The notes under the pieces: model-generated
Seen by the model: only the letters and a program-made list of their open reading frames with translations
Databases searched by the model: none
Told to the model about the DNA's origin: nothing
Position numbers and translations under genes: made by a program
Shown: positions 1 through 7,968 of the stretch, one piece after another
Layout: each line of letters starts with the position of its first letter
How positions within the stretch are numbered: the first letter of the stretch is position 1
From: a virus
IMG/VR virus record: IMGVR_UViG_3300038657_000084
Span: 1-34,492 of that record
Length of the DNA: 34,492 nucleotides
Direction: 5' to 3' (one strand)

Positions 1-33
1 ATGGGATTTATCAACGACGTTTGCCCTAAATCG

Positions 34-81
34 CCAAAAACAAATCGTCCCACAAATCCAAAAACAAATCGTCCCACAAAT
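34..81. repeat. Two perfect 24-bp tandem repeats, candidate transposase end-binding sites
   Basis: Positions 34-57 and 58-81 are identical 24-mers beginning CCAAAAACAAATCG and ending TCCCACAAAT. A degenerate partial unit precedes them at about 22-33 (GCCCTAAATCG). The core CCAAAAACAAA recurs near the other end of the window on the opposite strand (34350-34368, 34463-34481). Repeated sites in inverted orientation at the two ends are what MuA-type transposases bind. I infer that this is the Mu right-end equivalent. The exact terminal dinucleotide of the element cannot be fixed from this window. Confidence 0.6.
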
Positions 82-89
82 ATGGACAT

Positions 90-126
90 AAAAACGCCGC
101 TCAAACATCGTTCGAGCGGCGTTTTT
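90..126. terminator. Bidirectional intrinsic terminator after the tail operon
   Basis: The stem is AAAAACGCCGCTC (90-102) pairing with GAGCGGCGTTTTT (114-126), a perfect 13 bp around an 11-nt loop. A run of A on the left and T on the right give a U-tract in either direction. It lies 19 bp beyond the stop of the last minus-strand tail gene, so it should end the late tail transcript and also block transcription entering from outside. Confidence 0.88.
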
Positions 127-144
127 TATGTACCTAAGCGATGC

Positions 145-861
145 TTATAGCACGTAAGATACATCTAAATTAAGGTCGCCGGAGACCGTAACCTGAGAAC
201 CTCCAGAATCGGTGGTTCCTATGATCACTTGACCAGAGGAGGGAATAGAAATCGAGCCACGTGAAATAGCTAATCTACGAGTCTCAGAAGGCCGATAAGC
301 CAAAGGTACCGTAAACGCCAAAAGGTTAGTTTCACCGCCTGTAATCGCACCAGTGATGTGAATTACGTTTCCTTTTTTGTGGTACTTCGGCACAAATCCA
401 CTCGCGGCTCCCCATCCATTATCAAAAGCGTTAACATTTTCTACTGCGTAAAAACGGCCCGTGGTATCCAGTGGAATCTCTACGCCAGAGTTCAAGCCAT
501 CGGATATGATTGCACGACGATTTTCGTACGTCTCACGACTCACGCTGTCGGCGAAAACCTCTGTCCCAGCAGCGTCGAAACTGCTCACTAATTTGAGGCT
601 CGAAACGGCCAAAGAGGCTACACCAACCGTCTGCGCTGGACAGTAGCAAATCTCCCAATCTAGCATCACATATCCTTCTGTGACACTGGCAAATCCAGCC
701 GCAAAAGTGGCCACACAGCCACTAATAACAAAGTTCCCGGAATAGGCTTGGCCATACTCGAAAAAGATAGCCTTAAACGCCTCCACGACGCCAGCATTAA
801 TCCAGTTAAAATCGTCGCCTTCAAGTGGCATTCCGCCGTTTGGAATAAGTAGTTTTTTCAT
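145..861 (-). CDS. Distal tail fibre or tail-tip structural protein (238 aa)
   Basis: This is the last gene of the tail operon, 1 bp after the gpI-position gene, where contractile-tail phages place fibre genes. The sequence is rich in G, S, T and aromatic residues, with a short N-terminal adaptor-like part (NGGMPLEGDDFNWINAG). The C-terminal half (about 150-238) has alternating beta-type segments like those of trimeric fibre tips, ending in DLNLDVSYVL. No enzymatic motif, signal peptide or membrane segment is visible. The role in host attachment is inferred from position and composition. I do not recognise a specific family. Confidence 0.55.
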   Translation of the reverse strand: MKKLLIPNGGMPLEGDDFNWINAGVVEAFKAIFFEYGQAYSGNFVISGCVATFAAGFASVTEGYVMLDWEICYCPAQTVGVASLAVSSLKLVSSFDAAGTEVFADSVSRETYENRRAIISDGLNSGVEIPLDTTGRFYAVENVNAFDNGWGAASGFVPKYHKKGNVIHITGAITGGETNLLAFTVPLAYRPSETRRLAISRGSISIPSSGQVIIGTTDSGGSQVTVSGDLNLDVSYVL

Positions 862-862
862 A

Positions 863-1459
863 TTAGTTGTATGGCCAGGCAGGGCCGCCCGGAGTGACTT
901 GAATAGAGTATCGTTTGCCAGCTTGTTTGTACTGGTTTACTCGCGCTCGAATGAGGCTTTCTCCAGTGCTGGTGATATTACTGTAAGGGATGACGATAAT
1001 AAAATCATCATCATTGGCTAGGTCTGCGCGATTGAGCAAAATAGGCGCGGTCTGTGCCTCGCTCTTATTGTACACAATTATCGGCTGAGCATCTGGCTTG
1101 TTGTCCAGATACAATGGTACGGAAGCATCTCCGTCCTCTATATAAATACGGATGCTAATTGGGTCGTATAAGTCATTCAAATACTTCTCCAAATACACCA
1201 CCTGGCCAGTCAGGTACATAGAGTACCTGGTACCAGCCACAAACGTCCGGAACAACTCATTCACCGCAGTCAGCGGAGAGACCAAAACACGCAACCAGGC
1301 AAGGTGCCTACTGGCCGACCCGGTACCCCACGCTTGGCCATCAGCAGTAACCCAAAAGAAGTCACTGGCCGTGACCCAGCTCACTGCACCTTTTTGCTGA
1401 AGAAAATGCGGTAGCAAATCCTTCGTAATCTTCACGAAGTCGATCAGGTAGCTTCTCAT
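863..1459 (-). CDS. Baseplate-to-fibre protein in the gpI position (198 aa)
   Basis: The start ATG overlaps the stop of the baseplate J gene by 4 bp, so the two are translationally coupled. In P2 and Mu-type tails the gene after J encodes gpI/gp48, which joins the baseplate wedge to the fibres. The N-terminal 30 residues (FVKITKDLLPHFLQQ) are helical, followed by aromatic-rich beta segments and a C-terminal part rich in N, Q and G. I do not see a clear match to the classical gpI family, so the assignment is positional. Confidence 0.5.
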   Translation of the reverse strand: MRSYLIDFVKITKDLLPHFLQQKGAVSWVTASDFFWVTADGQAWGTGSASRHLAWLRVLVSPLTAVNELFRTFVAGTRYSMYLTGQVVYLEKYLNDLYDPISIRIYIEDGDASVPLYLDNKPDAQPIIVYNKSEAQTAPILLNRADLANDDDFIIVIPYSNITSTGESLIRARVNQYKQAGKRYSIQVTPGGPAWPYN

Positions 1460-2298
1460 CCTATGAAGGGTATGAAGTTAAACAAATTGTCTACGGTATC
1501 ACTCATAGTGAAATAGCCCGCAGCAGGTACATACCTCACGTTTATTGTGATGTAGCTGCCGCCATCTGGCAGCACCTTTGTATTAGTCTCCACGGGGTCT
1601 ACGACACCCGTAACAGCCTGGAGCACGTCAGTAAACTTTGTCACCCGGTACTCACCATTAAAAGGTAGCGTAGAGAAGTACGCATCCACCGCCGATTGCA
1701 ATGCTGGCACCAGGTCAGCAATTGGAATAATAGGATCGTAGTACACGTCGTAAAGCGGTGTGATCACATCAGGATTAAGGCTCGTTACAGCCAACCTGGT
1801 ACCCGCAAATTTGATCTTATTCGCGTAGCTCTCGGCTGCGGATTTCTCCGGAGCAGAAAGCGGCGACAAAGTAGTCGTTCCCTTAGCCACCTTCACAATC
1901 AACGCCCCATCGCTGCGCTCCTCAATAGCGCACCTGGTGATGATCTGCGCATCTGTGTCAATGGTGGCGTAATTGTATTGAAAATTCGCGTACACCAGCG
2001 CATAGCCAAACTGAAACTTGAGCATTTGCGCCCGGTACCATTGCGCAGTGCCTGCCGGAGCTGCGGCGGCTATTGCCTCTACCTCCGTCTTGAATATATC
2101 CCAGGCTACTTCGTGTACATGAATCGCCACGGCGGTAATCCACGCCCACAAACGCCAAACAGCCGCCTTACTGTTACTCGTAAGGTCGGCCAACAAGGTA
2201 GCAGCAGTATCAGGATCAGGCAGTAATCCCGCCAGCTCCGTCTGCTCTTCTTTTTCCGCGATAATCGCATCGTAAATGTCTGCTATCGTGCGTGCCAT
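1456..2298 (-). CDS. Baseplate J-like protein (280 aa)
   Basis: This is a baseplate wedge component of the contractile tail. The N-terminus (ARTIADIYDAIIAEKEEQ) and the helical tract at about 45-75 (AVWRLWAWITAVAIHVHEVAWDI) are typical of the short Bacteroidota version of P2 gpJ/Mu gp47. The C-terminus has the usual beta-rich end with an NVRYVPAAGYF segment. It starts at the stop of the LysM-like gene (1-base overlap) and precedes the gpI-position gene, matching the conserved order spike, gp25, J, I. Classical J proteins are usually longer. Confidence 0.8.
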   Translation of the reverse strand: MARTIADIYDAIIAEKEEQTELAGLLPDPDTAATLLADLTSNSKAAVWRLWAWITAVAIHVHEVAWDIFKTEVEAIAAAAPAGTAQWYRAQMLKFQFGYALVYANFQYNYATIDTDAQIITRCAIEERSDGALIVKVAKGTTTLSPLSAPEKSAAESYANKIKFAGTRLAVTSLNPDVITPLYDVYYDPIIPIADLVPALQSAVDAYFSTLPFNGEYRVTKFTDVLQAVTGVVDPVETNTKVLPDGGSYITINVRYVPAAGYFTMSDTVDNLFNFIPFIG

Positions 2299-2522
2299 TA
2301 GTACGTGGTGTTTTGACGGGGTGCTAGGTAATCAACTATGCTTTGATCCACTACCTCCTCCCTTATTTTTAGCGTCTGCTCTTCTTGCTCTACACTGCCC
2401 AGGATAAACTCTCCAGCGTAGTCATTGTCTTGCATGAGCCAGCCAATGGCAGCAATACTACCATACTTAGCGAGTGCGACATCCCACACCGTTTGCCCTG
2501 GTTGTATCTTTGCTGTGCTCAT
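2298..2522 (-). CDS. Small LysM-like tail protein (tail protein X type, 74 aa)
   Basis: The segment IQPGQTVWDVALAKYGS followed by a helix and an ND pair resembles a LysM/gpX fold (G-x-T-x-W-D-x-A-x-x-x-Y-G). Such small proteins sit near the tail hub in P2-like and Mu-like phages and are thought to help tail assembly or contact the cell wall. The ATG overlaps the end of the gp25-like gene by 4 bp. The C-terminal 25 residues fall outside the LysM core. The call rests on the motif plus position between gp25-like and J. Confidence 0.65.
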   Translation of the reverse strand: MSTAKIQPGQTVWDVALAKYGSIAAIGWLMQDNDYAGEFILGSVEQEEQTLKIREEVVDQSIVDYLAPRQNTTY

Positions 2523-2809
2523 ATTCCTATATCTAGTATTCCGTTCTCATAACTTACCTGGCGTGTCTTGTAGCCATCGCTTGCCGCCTGGAGCTGGATC
2601 GTTCGGCGGACTTTCCCGTCAATGATTCCATTCAAATACCGACGGATACCGACGCCCACGAGTGGCCATTGCTTATACTGTCCAGTATCAGCCTCCAGGA
2701 TGTGCGCCAGGTGTTGCAGGTCGCTACTCTCTACAAAGAAGTCGCCCTGGTACACCACAAGATCGTTATCATCCAAAGGGTCAACAATGATGTCAGTACG
2801 TTCACTCAT
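2519..2809 (-). CDS. gp25/gpW-like baseplate wedge protein (96 aa)
   Basis: The length and order are those of P2 gpW/T4 gp25, the small wedge protein whose helix and beta-sheet domain bridges sheath and baseplate. Visible features are an acidic N-terminus (DIIVDPLDDNDLVVYQGDF), a central helix (LQHLAHILEADTG) and the segment WPLVGVGIRRYLNG. It overlaps both neighbours by 4 bp. An EPR-type signature of gp25 is not obvious, as in many Bacteroidota homologues. Confidence 0.65.
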   Translation of the reverse strand: MSERTDIIVDPLDDNDLVVYQGDFFVESSDLQHLAHILEADTGQYKQWPLVGVGIRRYLNGIIDGKVRRTIQLQAASDGYKTRQVSYENGILDIGI

Positions 2810-3369
2810 ATCGTTGTTACTTTTTCACTCAGGTGGTCATCTAGTACCGACCTGATCTGATCCACACGCAATTGCACATTGCTCGTATTAGCAAACAGGT
2901 TGGTAAATCCAGACGCCAGTGGAGCCAATGGCCCGGTACACAAAGCGGCCTGATTAGTACCAAAGATTTTAAGATCAGTAAAAAACTGATCCAGTTGACC
3001 AAAAAGAGCATCCAGCGTTTCGTTTAGGCTTTCGCCTAATACAACCGGCTCACCATCTTCGCCACCAAGCTCTACTAAGCCAGCATGGAGCAATGCCATT
3101 TCAACTTCTGGAGTAGTCACAATACTCGCCGATTTCGGGCTGGTAAATACAGCCAATACCTTACTACCAACCTTTGGCACCAATACCCACCCCTGACCAA
3201 TGGCCACGCCTTGCATCGGAACATCGAAAATATCAGCCCGCCCATCGAGTGGCGATAGTGTACACGTAAGCGTCATATCATCTACCTCGCTCACCGTGGC
3301 CATCACAGCAAACATCTCCTGTCCAGGCTCCGAAAGCTTTCGGATGCTATCTCCTATAGTTCCACTCAT
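2806..3369 (-). CDS. Baseplate spike / gpV-gp45-like protein (187 aa)
   Basis: The N-terminal half reads as an OB-fold spike base: short beta strands around VDDMTLTCTLSPLDG, then GQGWVLVPKVGSKVLAVFTSP, a segment characteristic of gpV/gp45-type central spikes. The C-terminal half lacks the expected needle beta-helix and ends in a helical region (LDQFFTDLKIF ... VDQIRSVLDDHL). It sits between hub and gp25-like genes and overlaps both by 4 bp. The short, helix-ending tip suggests that a separate tip or a host-specific modification completes the spike. Confidence 0.7.
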   Translation of the reverse strand: MSGTIGDSIRKLSEPGQEMFAVMATVSEVDDMTLTCTLSPLDGRADIFDVPMQGVAIGQGWVLVPKVGSKVLAVFTSPKSASIVTTPEVEMALLHAGLVELGGEDGEPVVLGESLNETLDALFGQLDQFFTDLKIFGTNQAALCTGPLAPLASGFTNLFANTSNVQLRVDQIRSVLDDHLSEKVTTI

Positions 3370-4313
3370 AATTTGGCGTCTAAGGTTAGTGTTTGGCGGT
3401 AGCCATCTGCACCAAATGCAGTGACCACCGTTTTCACAAAGTATCTTCCATCTCGTTCGGGATAACTGGCATCTCTCAAATCAACAACATCACCATGCTG
3501 CACAAACGGCTGGCCGAAGATGGTGATCTCACCCCGGTAGCCTTCGTATTTCAGTCGCTCGATCTCCTGGTCGGCCAGGGCTTTCATTTTCGCCTGGCTC
3601 ATACTGTGGTAGTACATCGTGCGTTGCTCTCCGTCCTGGTCGCCAGTTTCGTACTCTTGGCGTGATCCGTCGGGGAACATGCTCACCATCTTCAATTTGA
3701 TGGCCACATCTTCCTTACGCATATACTCCAGGCTATGGCTTACCACATTGCGCTCCATGCGGATAATGTGGGTACTTTGTAGCTCCGGCACGTAAGCTAG
3801 GCCGCAATAAAGCGTACCGTTCCGGAAGAACGATTTCAAGAAATACGTCTTCCTCAGCTCGGCCAACACTTGCGCCGGTGACGCAGACGAAATACGAAAC
3901 GGCCCCAACTCTACAGTCGGGGCCTGAAACGGCAACTCGCCCGGTAAAATGGCACGTAATAGCTCTGTCAATTCTACGCTACGCCACGCTTTCGTGATCG
4001 TGCTTTGTTTTAGCCTCCACGCGGCGTCCTGACATTCAAGTAGGACGGGCGTGTCTGCCGTTATCTTGTGCAGGTAGCCCTCAAAGACTACCTGGTTATT
4101 ATCATCATATCCCAGCTGCACTTGTACCTGGTCCCCTCTGCGCATGAGCGCTTGGTTTGTCCAGGCGAGCGGCTTTCCTCTCCAGTTGAGCTTACGCGGG
4201 ATCGTCAAACGACAAACATCGGTCAGCTCATCCCAAGAGCTTTCTACCTCTACGCCAACCACCTGATTGAAGCGAAAGGTCGATATTGATATTTCGGAGC
4301 TGAGCCTAAACAT
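3366..4313 (-). CDS. Tail hub protein, gpD/gp44-like (315 aa)
   Basis: This is the late-control D/Mu gp44 family baseplate hub, a trimer that caps the tube and carries the spike. Typical features are VGVEVESSWDELTDVCRLTIPRK near the start, GDQVQVQLGYDD with FEGYLHKI, a middle domain, and the C-terminal GQPFVQHGDVVDLRD...GRYFVKTVVTAFG. The open frame continues upstream to a TTG. I chose the ATG at 4313, which overlaps the previous stop by 8 bp. The neighbouring DUF6046 and spike genes support the role. Confidence 0.85.
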   Translation of the reverse strand: MFRLSSEISISTFRFNQVVGVEVESSWDELTDVCRLTIPRKLNWRGKPLAWTNQALMRRGDQVQVQLGYDDNNQVVFEGYLHKITADTPVLLECQDAAWRLKQSTITKAWRSVELTELLRAILPGELPFQAPTVELGPFRISSASPAQVLAELRKTYFLKSFFRNGTLYCGLAYVPELQSTHIIRMERNVVSHSLEYMRKEDVAIKLKMVSMFPDGSRQEYETGDQDGEQRTMYYHSMSQAKMKALADQEIERLKYEGYRGEITIFGQPFVQHGDVVDLRDASYPERDGRYFVKTVVTAFGADGYRQTLTLDAKL

Positions 4314-4908
4314 CCTCAATGAGTTCTATCGGTTCGTCGCTCAGGCAGGTGATCTCAAACACCTGCATATTTTGAAAGCCCTGGAGTTGCTCAAAACGAA
4401 AATCAGAAACCACCACATTGAATATCCGGAACAACTGCAAAAAAGGAGACACTGCCACTATCGAGGCGTTGATCTCTACTAAGTCGAGCAATAGCTTAAC
4501 TTGCTGTTCTGGATAATCACCAGGACCAGCACCCACCAAAGCTCCACGGATACTGATAATGTAATCACCCGTGCTCACGTATTCTTTTACAGTGCCGTTT
4601 CTACCCTGCACAGCAGTCTGTACAATGTTCTTTGATTGATCAACCGTGAGGAGCACTGTTTGGATGTTCAGCTCTTCCTCTGTCGTTTCATCTGCCCTGA
4701 GGGTGAGATCAGCCCAAACAGGTGTTCCGAGCGAAGACAAGATTTCAGCATCCTGTCCACCCGTATTCATACGGGTATTCGTAGAAGCTTCCTGCTCGTC
4801 GTAATCGCCACCGCCAACAGGCAGCGGCTGACGCAAACCAGCACGATAAACAACTGGCTTCAATGCCGACAAACCGGCTGATCGAAGTATAATTTCTTTG
4901 CTAGCCAT
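4306..4908 (-). CDS. DUF6046 family tail protein (200 aa)
   Basis: The segment QTVLLTVDQSKNIVQTAVQGR followed by GTVKEYVSTGDYIISIRGAL is the hallmark of DUF6046, a family I know from Bacteroidota phages. It lies between tape measure and hub, the slot occupied in Mu by the DNA-circulation protein gp43. The C-terminal half (EINASIVAVSPFLQLF ... EITCLSDEPIEL) is beta rich. The likely role is connecting the tail tube or tape measure to the baseplate hub. That role is inferred from position. Confidence 0.75.
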   Translation of the reverse strand: MASKEIILRSAGLSALKPVVYRAGLRQPLPVGGGDYDEQEASTNTRMNTGGQDAEILSSLGTPVWADLTLRADETTEEELNIQTVLLTVDQSKNIVQTAVQGRNGTVKEYVSTGDYIISIRGALVGAGPGDYPEQQVKLLLDLVEINASIVAVSPFLQLFRIFNVVVSDFRFEQLQGFQNMQVFEITCLSDEPIELIEDV

Positions 4909-6538
4909 AGTTTGCGTCGTTTACGACCGAAAGCAAAAGGCGCTCCAGCTCTGCTTTGAGCTGCTGGGTACCCATACCTATGGTGCTGGTAGAAATAGTG
5001 ATGCCACCCTTGTTCAGGGCGTCCACATTTATCGTGATATTCTTTACGTTGCCACCGCCTCCAGACACGGCAGCACCTACGGCTTTGTTCACGCCTACGG
5101 AAGAACTACCGGACGCTCCCTTTCCGCCCCCGGAGGGAGAATAAGGGTCTTCCTCAAAAAAAGACTTTTTGCCAAACTCTGGCCCCGACGCAGCGATGGC
5201 CACCGGGTCTTTAAAATCGAAGAAACTACCAAAGAACTCTTTGATAGGCTTGAAAATGTTCTCAGACAACCAATTCCAGGCCGACTTAAACATGTCAATA
5301 ACACCACCCAAGAGGTTGTTAAGCTCTCCTTTAAAGCCTGGAAAGACTCGATCAACCAGGTCAATCATCCACTTAAATGGATGGTTCTCCCACATGAATT
5401 TTCCGAAGTCAACAAAGAAATTACGGAAGCCTTCAAAGTTTTTCCAGAGATAAACCACAGCACCAACGGCGGCAGCTATCCCGATCACTAAGGCTCCTAT
5501 GGGGTTAGCCCCCATTGCTACATTCAGGAGCCACTGCCCCGCAGCGGCCAGTCTCAAAGCTTTAGACACTCCAATAGCAACTACAGATACCGTCTTGAGC
5601 ATAGACCCAATACCAAGGATTGTCTTCGATGCCGCCCACAATCCCAAGAAAGTGCCTCCAGTCCACATTATCACCTTACCCCACCGCAAAAGCACCTCGC
5701 TATTAGCTTGCACCCAGGGGATAATACTCGTAAGCCGCTGCACCAAACCACTCGCGCCTTCGATGAGGCCGTGAATTTGTGGGCGCAACCCTTCACCAAT
5801 CGCCAATTTCAACTGAGTGACATTGTCCCAAAAATTAGACACTTTACCAGAGGTCGTTTCCATGATCGCCGCACTGGCACCCTGCACACCATCTAGCTGG
5901 CCCAGGCTCAGCAGATAACCCTGGATAGCGTCCTCTGTAAACTTAACTTGTTTTTGCTGACCCTTGAAACTAAAGGTCACCTGGTCACCAGATTTTGAGG
6001 CCCGGATACCAAATTCTTTCAATCGCTCAAACTCTCCAACCTGAGCGTCAATAATCGCTTCGCTAAGCATATTGAAGTCCTTACCTGTAGAGCTGGCCAG
6101 ATCAGAGAGCGACATCATCTGATCCATATTTGGGCGAAAGCCTTGGTTGGCCAATCTCACCCAACTATCGGTCAGCTCGTTCACCTGAAACGGTGTGCGC
6201 GTAGCAAAGTCGGTGATGTCACTCATCACCTGCTCGGCCATACTGCCAGAGCCGAGCGTATTGGTAAGCACTGCCTCCATACGCTCAAACTCGCCCAGGG
6301 TATTAATGACTTCGCCACCCAGGTTCATTAGACCCTGGGTGACAAAGCTACCGATCAGCAAATTTCTGATATTCATCAAACCACTACCCATACGGTTAAG
6401 ACCCGCCGTTTGGCGGGCTACACCAGCACCGAACATTTGCAAATTAGCATTGGCGGAGGCTAAGCCCCCGCCAATCTTTTTGATCGCTGGTGAAAACCGA
6501 TCTTTTAGATCGAAGCTGTATGAGTAGTTCTGTAGCAT
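4901..6538 (-). CDS. Tail tape measure protein (545 aa)
   Basis: The N-terminus contains SYSFDLKDRFSPAIKKI, the usual opening of Mu-type tape measures. A long helical region follows, with hydrophobic segments near 285-310 and 345-365 that could insert into the host membrane during DNA ejection. A Gly/Ser-rich linker (about 455-500) precedes a C-terminal amphipathic helix (QQLKAELERLLLSVV). By the usual relation of about 1.5 angstrom per residue, the tail should be near 80 nm. It overlaps the DUF6046 gene by 8 bp. It is short beside Mu gp42. Confidence 0.88.
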   Translation of the reverse strand: MLQNYSYSFDLKDRFSPAIKKIGGGLASANANLQMFGAGVARQTAGLNRMGSGLMNIRNLLIGSFVTQGLMNLGGEVINTLGEFERMEAVLTNTLGSGSMAEQVMSDITDFATRTPFQVNELTDSWVRLANQGFRPNMDQMMSLSDLASSTGKDFNMLSEAIIDAQVGEFERLKEFGIRASKSGDQVTFSFKGQQKQVKFTEDAIQGYLLSLGQLDGVQGASAAIMETTSGKVSNFWDNVTQLKLAIGEGLRPQIHGLIEGASGLVQRLTSIIPWVQANSEVLLRWGKVIMWTGGTFLGLWAASKTILGIGSMLKTVSVVAIGVSKALRLAAAGQWLLNVAMGANPIGALVIGIAAAVGAVVYLWKNFEGFRNFFVDFGKFMWENHPFKWMIDLVDRVFPGFKGELNNLLGGVIDMFKSAWNWLSENIFKPIKEFFGSFFDFKDPVAIAASGPEFGKKSFFEEDPYSPSGGGKGASGSSSVGVNKAVGAAVSGGGGNVKNITINVDALNKGGITISTSTIGMGTQQLKAELERLLLSVVNDANYG

Positions 6539-6539
6539 C

Positions 6540-6947
6540 TTATGCTGCTACCTCTTTCTTCGTCATCGCACGAGTGCGACTGATAAGAACAGTTCCACGG
6601 TTCAGCCATTCGATCCAGTCCTCGATGAGGTATTCCGCCTCGTCGTTGCTCAGGTCGAACTCTTTTGCAAAAACGTCGATAAGCTGCTGGCGCTCGGTTG
6701 GGTCCAAGTCCTTCAGCTCCGCTTTCACTTCGCCAAGGTTGAATCCACGGAAGACCGCAAAAGCGTCAAATCCGATATTCTGAGCAGCTTTGAGGATTTC
6801 CGAACCCTCGACTTTTCCGTCACCATCTTCGTCGATATTAACGACCGTGGTGACCAGACGGCCAGTGAAAGCAACAACCGGGCTTACTGCCTGGATGCCT
6901 AATTCAGCTACCGTCTTAGGTACGAATACTAATGTCTTGGTTGCCAT
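6540..6947 (-). CDS. Phage tail-region protein with a canonical EF-hand loop (135 aa)
   Basis: It lies between tail chaperone and tape measure, with its stop one base before the tape-measure start. Residues 39-50 (DEDGDGKVEGSE) match the calcium-binding EF-hand loop exactly: Asp at 1, 3 and 5, Gly at 6, a hydrophobic residue at 8 and Glu at 12. A helix (ILKAAQNIGFDAF) follows. The remaining sequence is helical and acidic, with a second acidic stretch (FDLSNDEAEYLIEDWIEW) that lacks a full loop. I do not recognise a family. A calcium-dependent assembly or structural role is inferred only from the loop. Confidence 0.75.
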   Translation of the reverse strand: MATKTLVFVPKTVAELGIQAVSPVVAFTGRLVTTVVNIDEDGDGKVEGSEILKAAQNIGFDAFAVFRGFNLGEVKAELKDLDPTERQQLIDVFAKEFDLSNDEAEYLIEDWIEWLNRGTVLISRTRAMTKKEVAA

Positions 6948-6966
6948 TTTGATGGTATTAAAGTGA

Positions 6967-7499
6967 TTAAGAAGACTTCTTTTCTTCGCCCCAAATCAGC
7001 TTGCGCACAACGCCCAGGGAATACATCACCTGGCTAAAGCTGGTAGCCCACTCCTGGTCGTTCATGTCAGAGGGATCCTCATTGAGAAAAAACCGGATCA
7101 GTGCATTGCCTTGGGCTATATCGTCGCCTTCGCGGGTGGGGTGAATCTCCGCGTCGGCTACAGCTTTTTTATACTGTTTTTGCGTTTCTCCACCAAGGCG
7201 TTGAGATGAGGGAACACGTTAGACATCACGTCCACGTCTTCTTTCCAGTGCTCCATATCCTTATTGAGGAGGCAGTTTTGAAAAAGGAGCACATTGGCTT
7301 TCACCGTGTCTTTTTCGATGTGCTTAGTGAATACTGACATGATGACCATATCAGGTTTACGAAGGAAGAAATACAGGGGATCACCATTAGCGTCCGCACA
7401 TTCAACCATGTGAAGCGATCCGTATTGTTTCTTCCAACGGTCGACCTGATCTTGGGCGATACCGCCAATCAAATCCTTTTGTTCTTTCGGAGTTGCCAT
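6967..7499 (-). CDS. Tail assembly chaperone long form made by -1 frameshift (about 177 aa)
   Basis: The short chaperone frame (from 7499) reaches an A AAA AAG heptamer at 7170-7164. Slipping back one base there continues as AVADAEIHPTREGDD for 65 further codons to a TAA at 6969-6967. The extension has no credible start of its own and ends in a helical segment followed by a basic and acidic tail (GEEKKSS). This is the gpG/gpGT arrangement of long-tailed phages, in which short and long forms are made in a fixed ratio and load the tape measure for tube polymerisation. The tape-measure gene follows after one small gene. Confidence 0.8.
7158..7499 (-). CDS. Tail assembly chaperone short form (gpG-like, 113 aa)
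   Basis: This is the unshifted product, ending in KKL at a TAG two codons after the slippery heptamer. It is a small helical protein with an N-terminal MATPKEQKDLIGGIAQ segment and a central FFLRKPDMVIMSVFTKHIE, in the position between tail tube and tape measure where gpG-type chaperones are always found. The lysine-rich end (EKRKNSIKK) lies over the shift site. It is made in excess over the fusion. It should not be part of the finished virion. Confidence 0.82.
   Translation of the reverse strand: MATPKEQKDLIGGIAQDQVDRWKKQYGSLHMVECADANGDPLYFFLRKPDMVIMSVFTKHIEKDTVKANVLLFQNCLLNKDMEHWKEDVDVMSNVFPHLNALVEKRKNSIKKL
7164..7170 (-). promoter_or_regulatory. Programmed -1 ribosomal frameshift site A AAA AAG
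   Basis: Read on the minus strand, the codons are ATA AAA AAG CTG TAG, so the heptamer A-AAA-AAG is in the correct phase for simultaneous slippage of two lysine tRNAs. This is the same heptamer used by E. coli dnaX. The -1 frame is open for 65 codons while the zero frame stops two codons later. I do not see an unambiguous downstream stem, although the sequence after the site is GC rich. Confidence 0.82.
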
Positions 7500-7533
7500 T
7501 TTACGTTATTTAAGTTGCCGTTCAATAATTTCT

Positions 7534-7968
7534 TTACGCCGTCTGACCCCATTCGACATGGGAGATAACTAGAGGTATTTGCACCTCTATCTCCATATCG
7601 CCACGGCCAACACTGCGTTCGTTGCGCTTGAAGCGCACGTTACGGATAACATCCGTGACGATGTTGCCAGACTTTGGCAAGTACGCTACTACGATGTCAA
7701 ATTCCGGAATATCACGGAGGTTGCCACCTGGCGCAGCGTTCTGCAACGCCACCACCTCTTCGGCAGTGACAGTGATCGACGCCTCTGGCGTGACCTGGCC
7801 ATAGCTGCGGCTCACGGGTTGGTTACCAGCGCCGTAGTTGTTTTGCATTTCCTGTTCGTCGCTGTATTCAATCTGCGTAATACCCGCTACAGGTACCCCC
7901 AGGATGTTTACAGTGATCTGGCCCCAGCTGTAGGCTTCGCCGTTTATTAGTGGTTGAAAGTCTGCCAT
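7534..7968 (-). CDS. Tail tube protein (144 aa)
   Basis: This is the major tube subunit of the contractile tail. Length, beta-rich pattern and the sequence INGEAYSWGQITVNILGVPVAG...IEYSDEQEMQNNYGAGNQPVSRSYG are typical of the Hcp-like tube fold in Bacteroidota myophages. It is followed by the chaperone pair and tape measure in the canonical order. It is separated from the sheath gene by two unrelated genes, whereas sheath and tube usually adjoin. Its start overlaps the upstream membrane-protein gene by 22 bp. Confidence 0.82.
   Translation of the reverse strand: MADFQPLINGEAYSWGQITVNILGVPVAGITQIEYSDEQEMQNNYGAGNQPVSRSYGQVTPEASITVTAEEVVALQNAAPGGNLRDIPEFDIVVAYLPKSGNIVTDVIRNVRFKRNERSVGRGDMEIEVQIPLVISHVEWGQTA

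Noticed and set aside
34-81. Two identical units could suggest a CRISPR array.
   Set aside because: The units are directly adjacent with no spacer, only two copies are present, and no cas gene is near. Transposase sites fit better.
1-147. Plus-strand open frame from base 1 (MGFINDVCPKSP…) as a host or phage gene end.
   Set aside because: It is made largely of the 24-bp repeats and the terminator stem, giving repeated PKTNRPTN; this is not protein-like.
1696-2226. Plus-strand 176-codon frame opposite the baseplate J gene.
   Set aside because: Arg/His-rich shadow of the real gene, with composition typical of antisense frames.
4898-5491. Plus-strand 197-codon frame opposite the tape measure.
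   Set aside because: It is antisense to a clear tape-measure gene, starts with no leader and has no recognisable domain.
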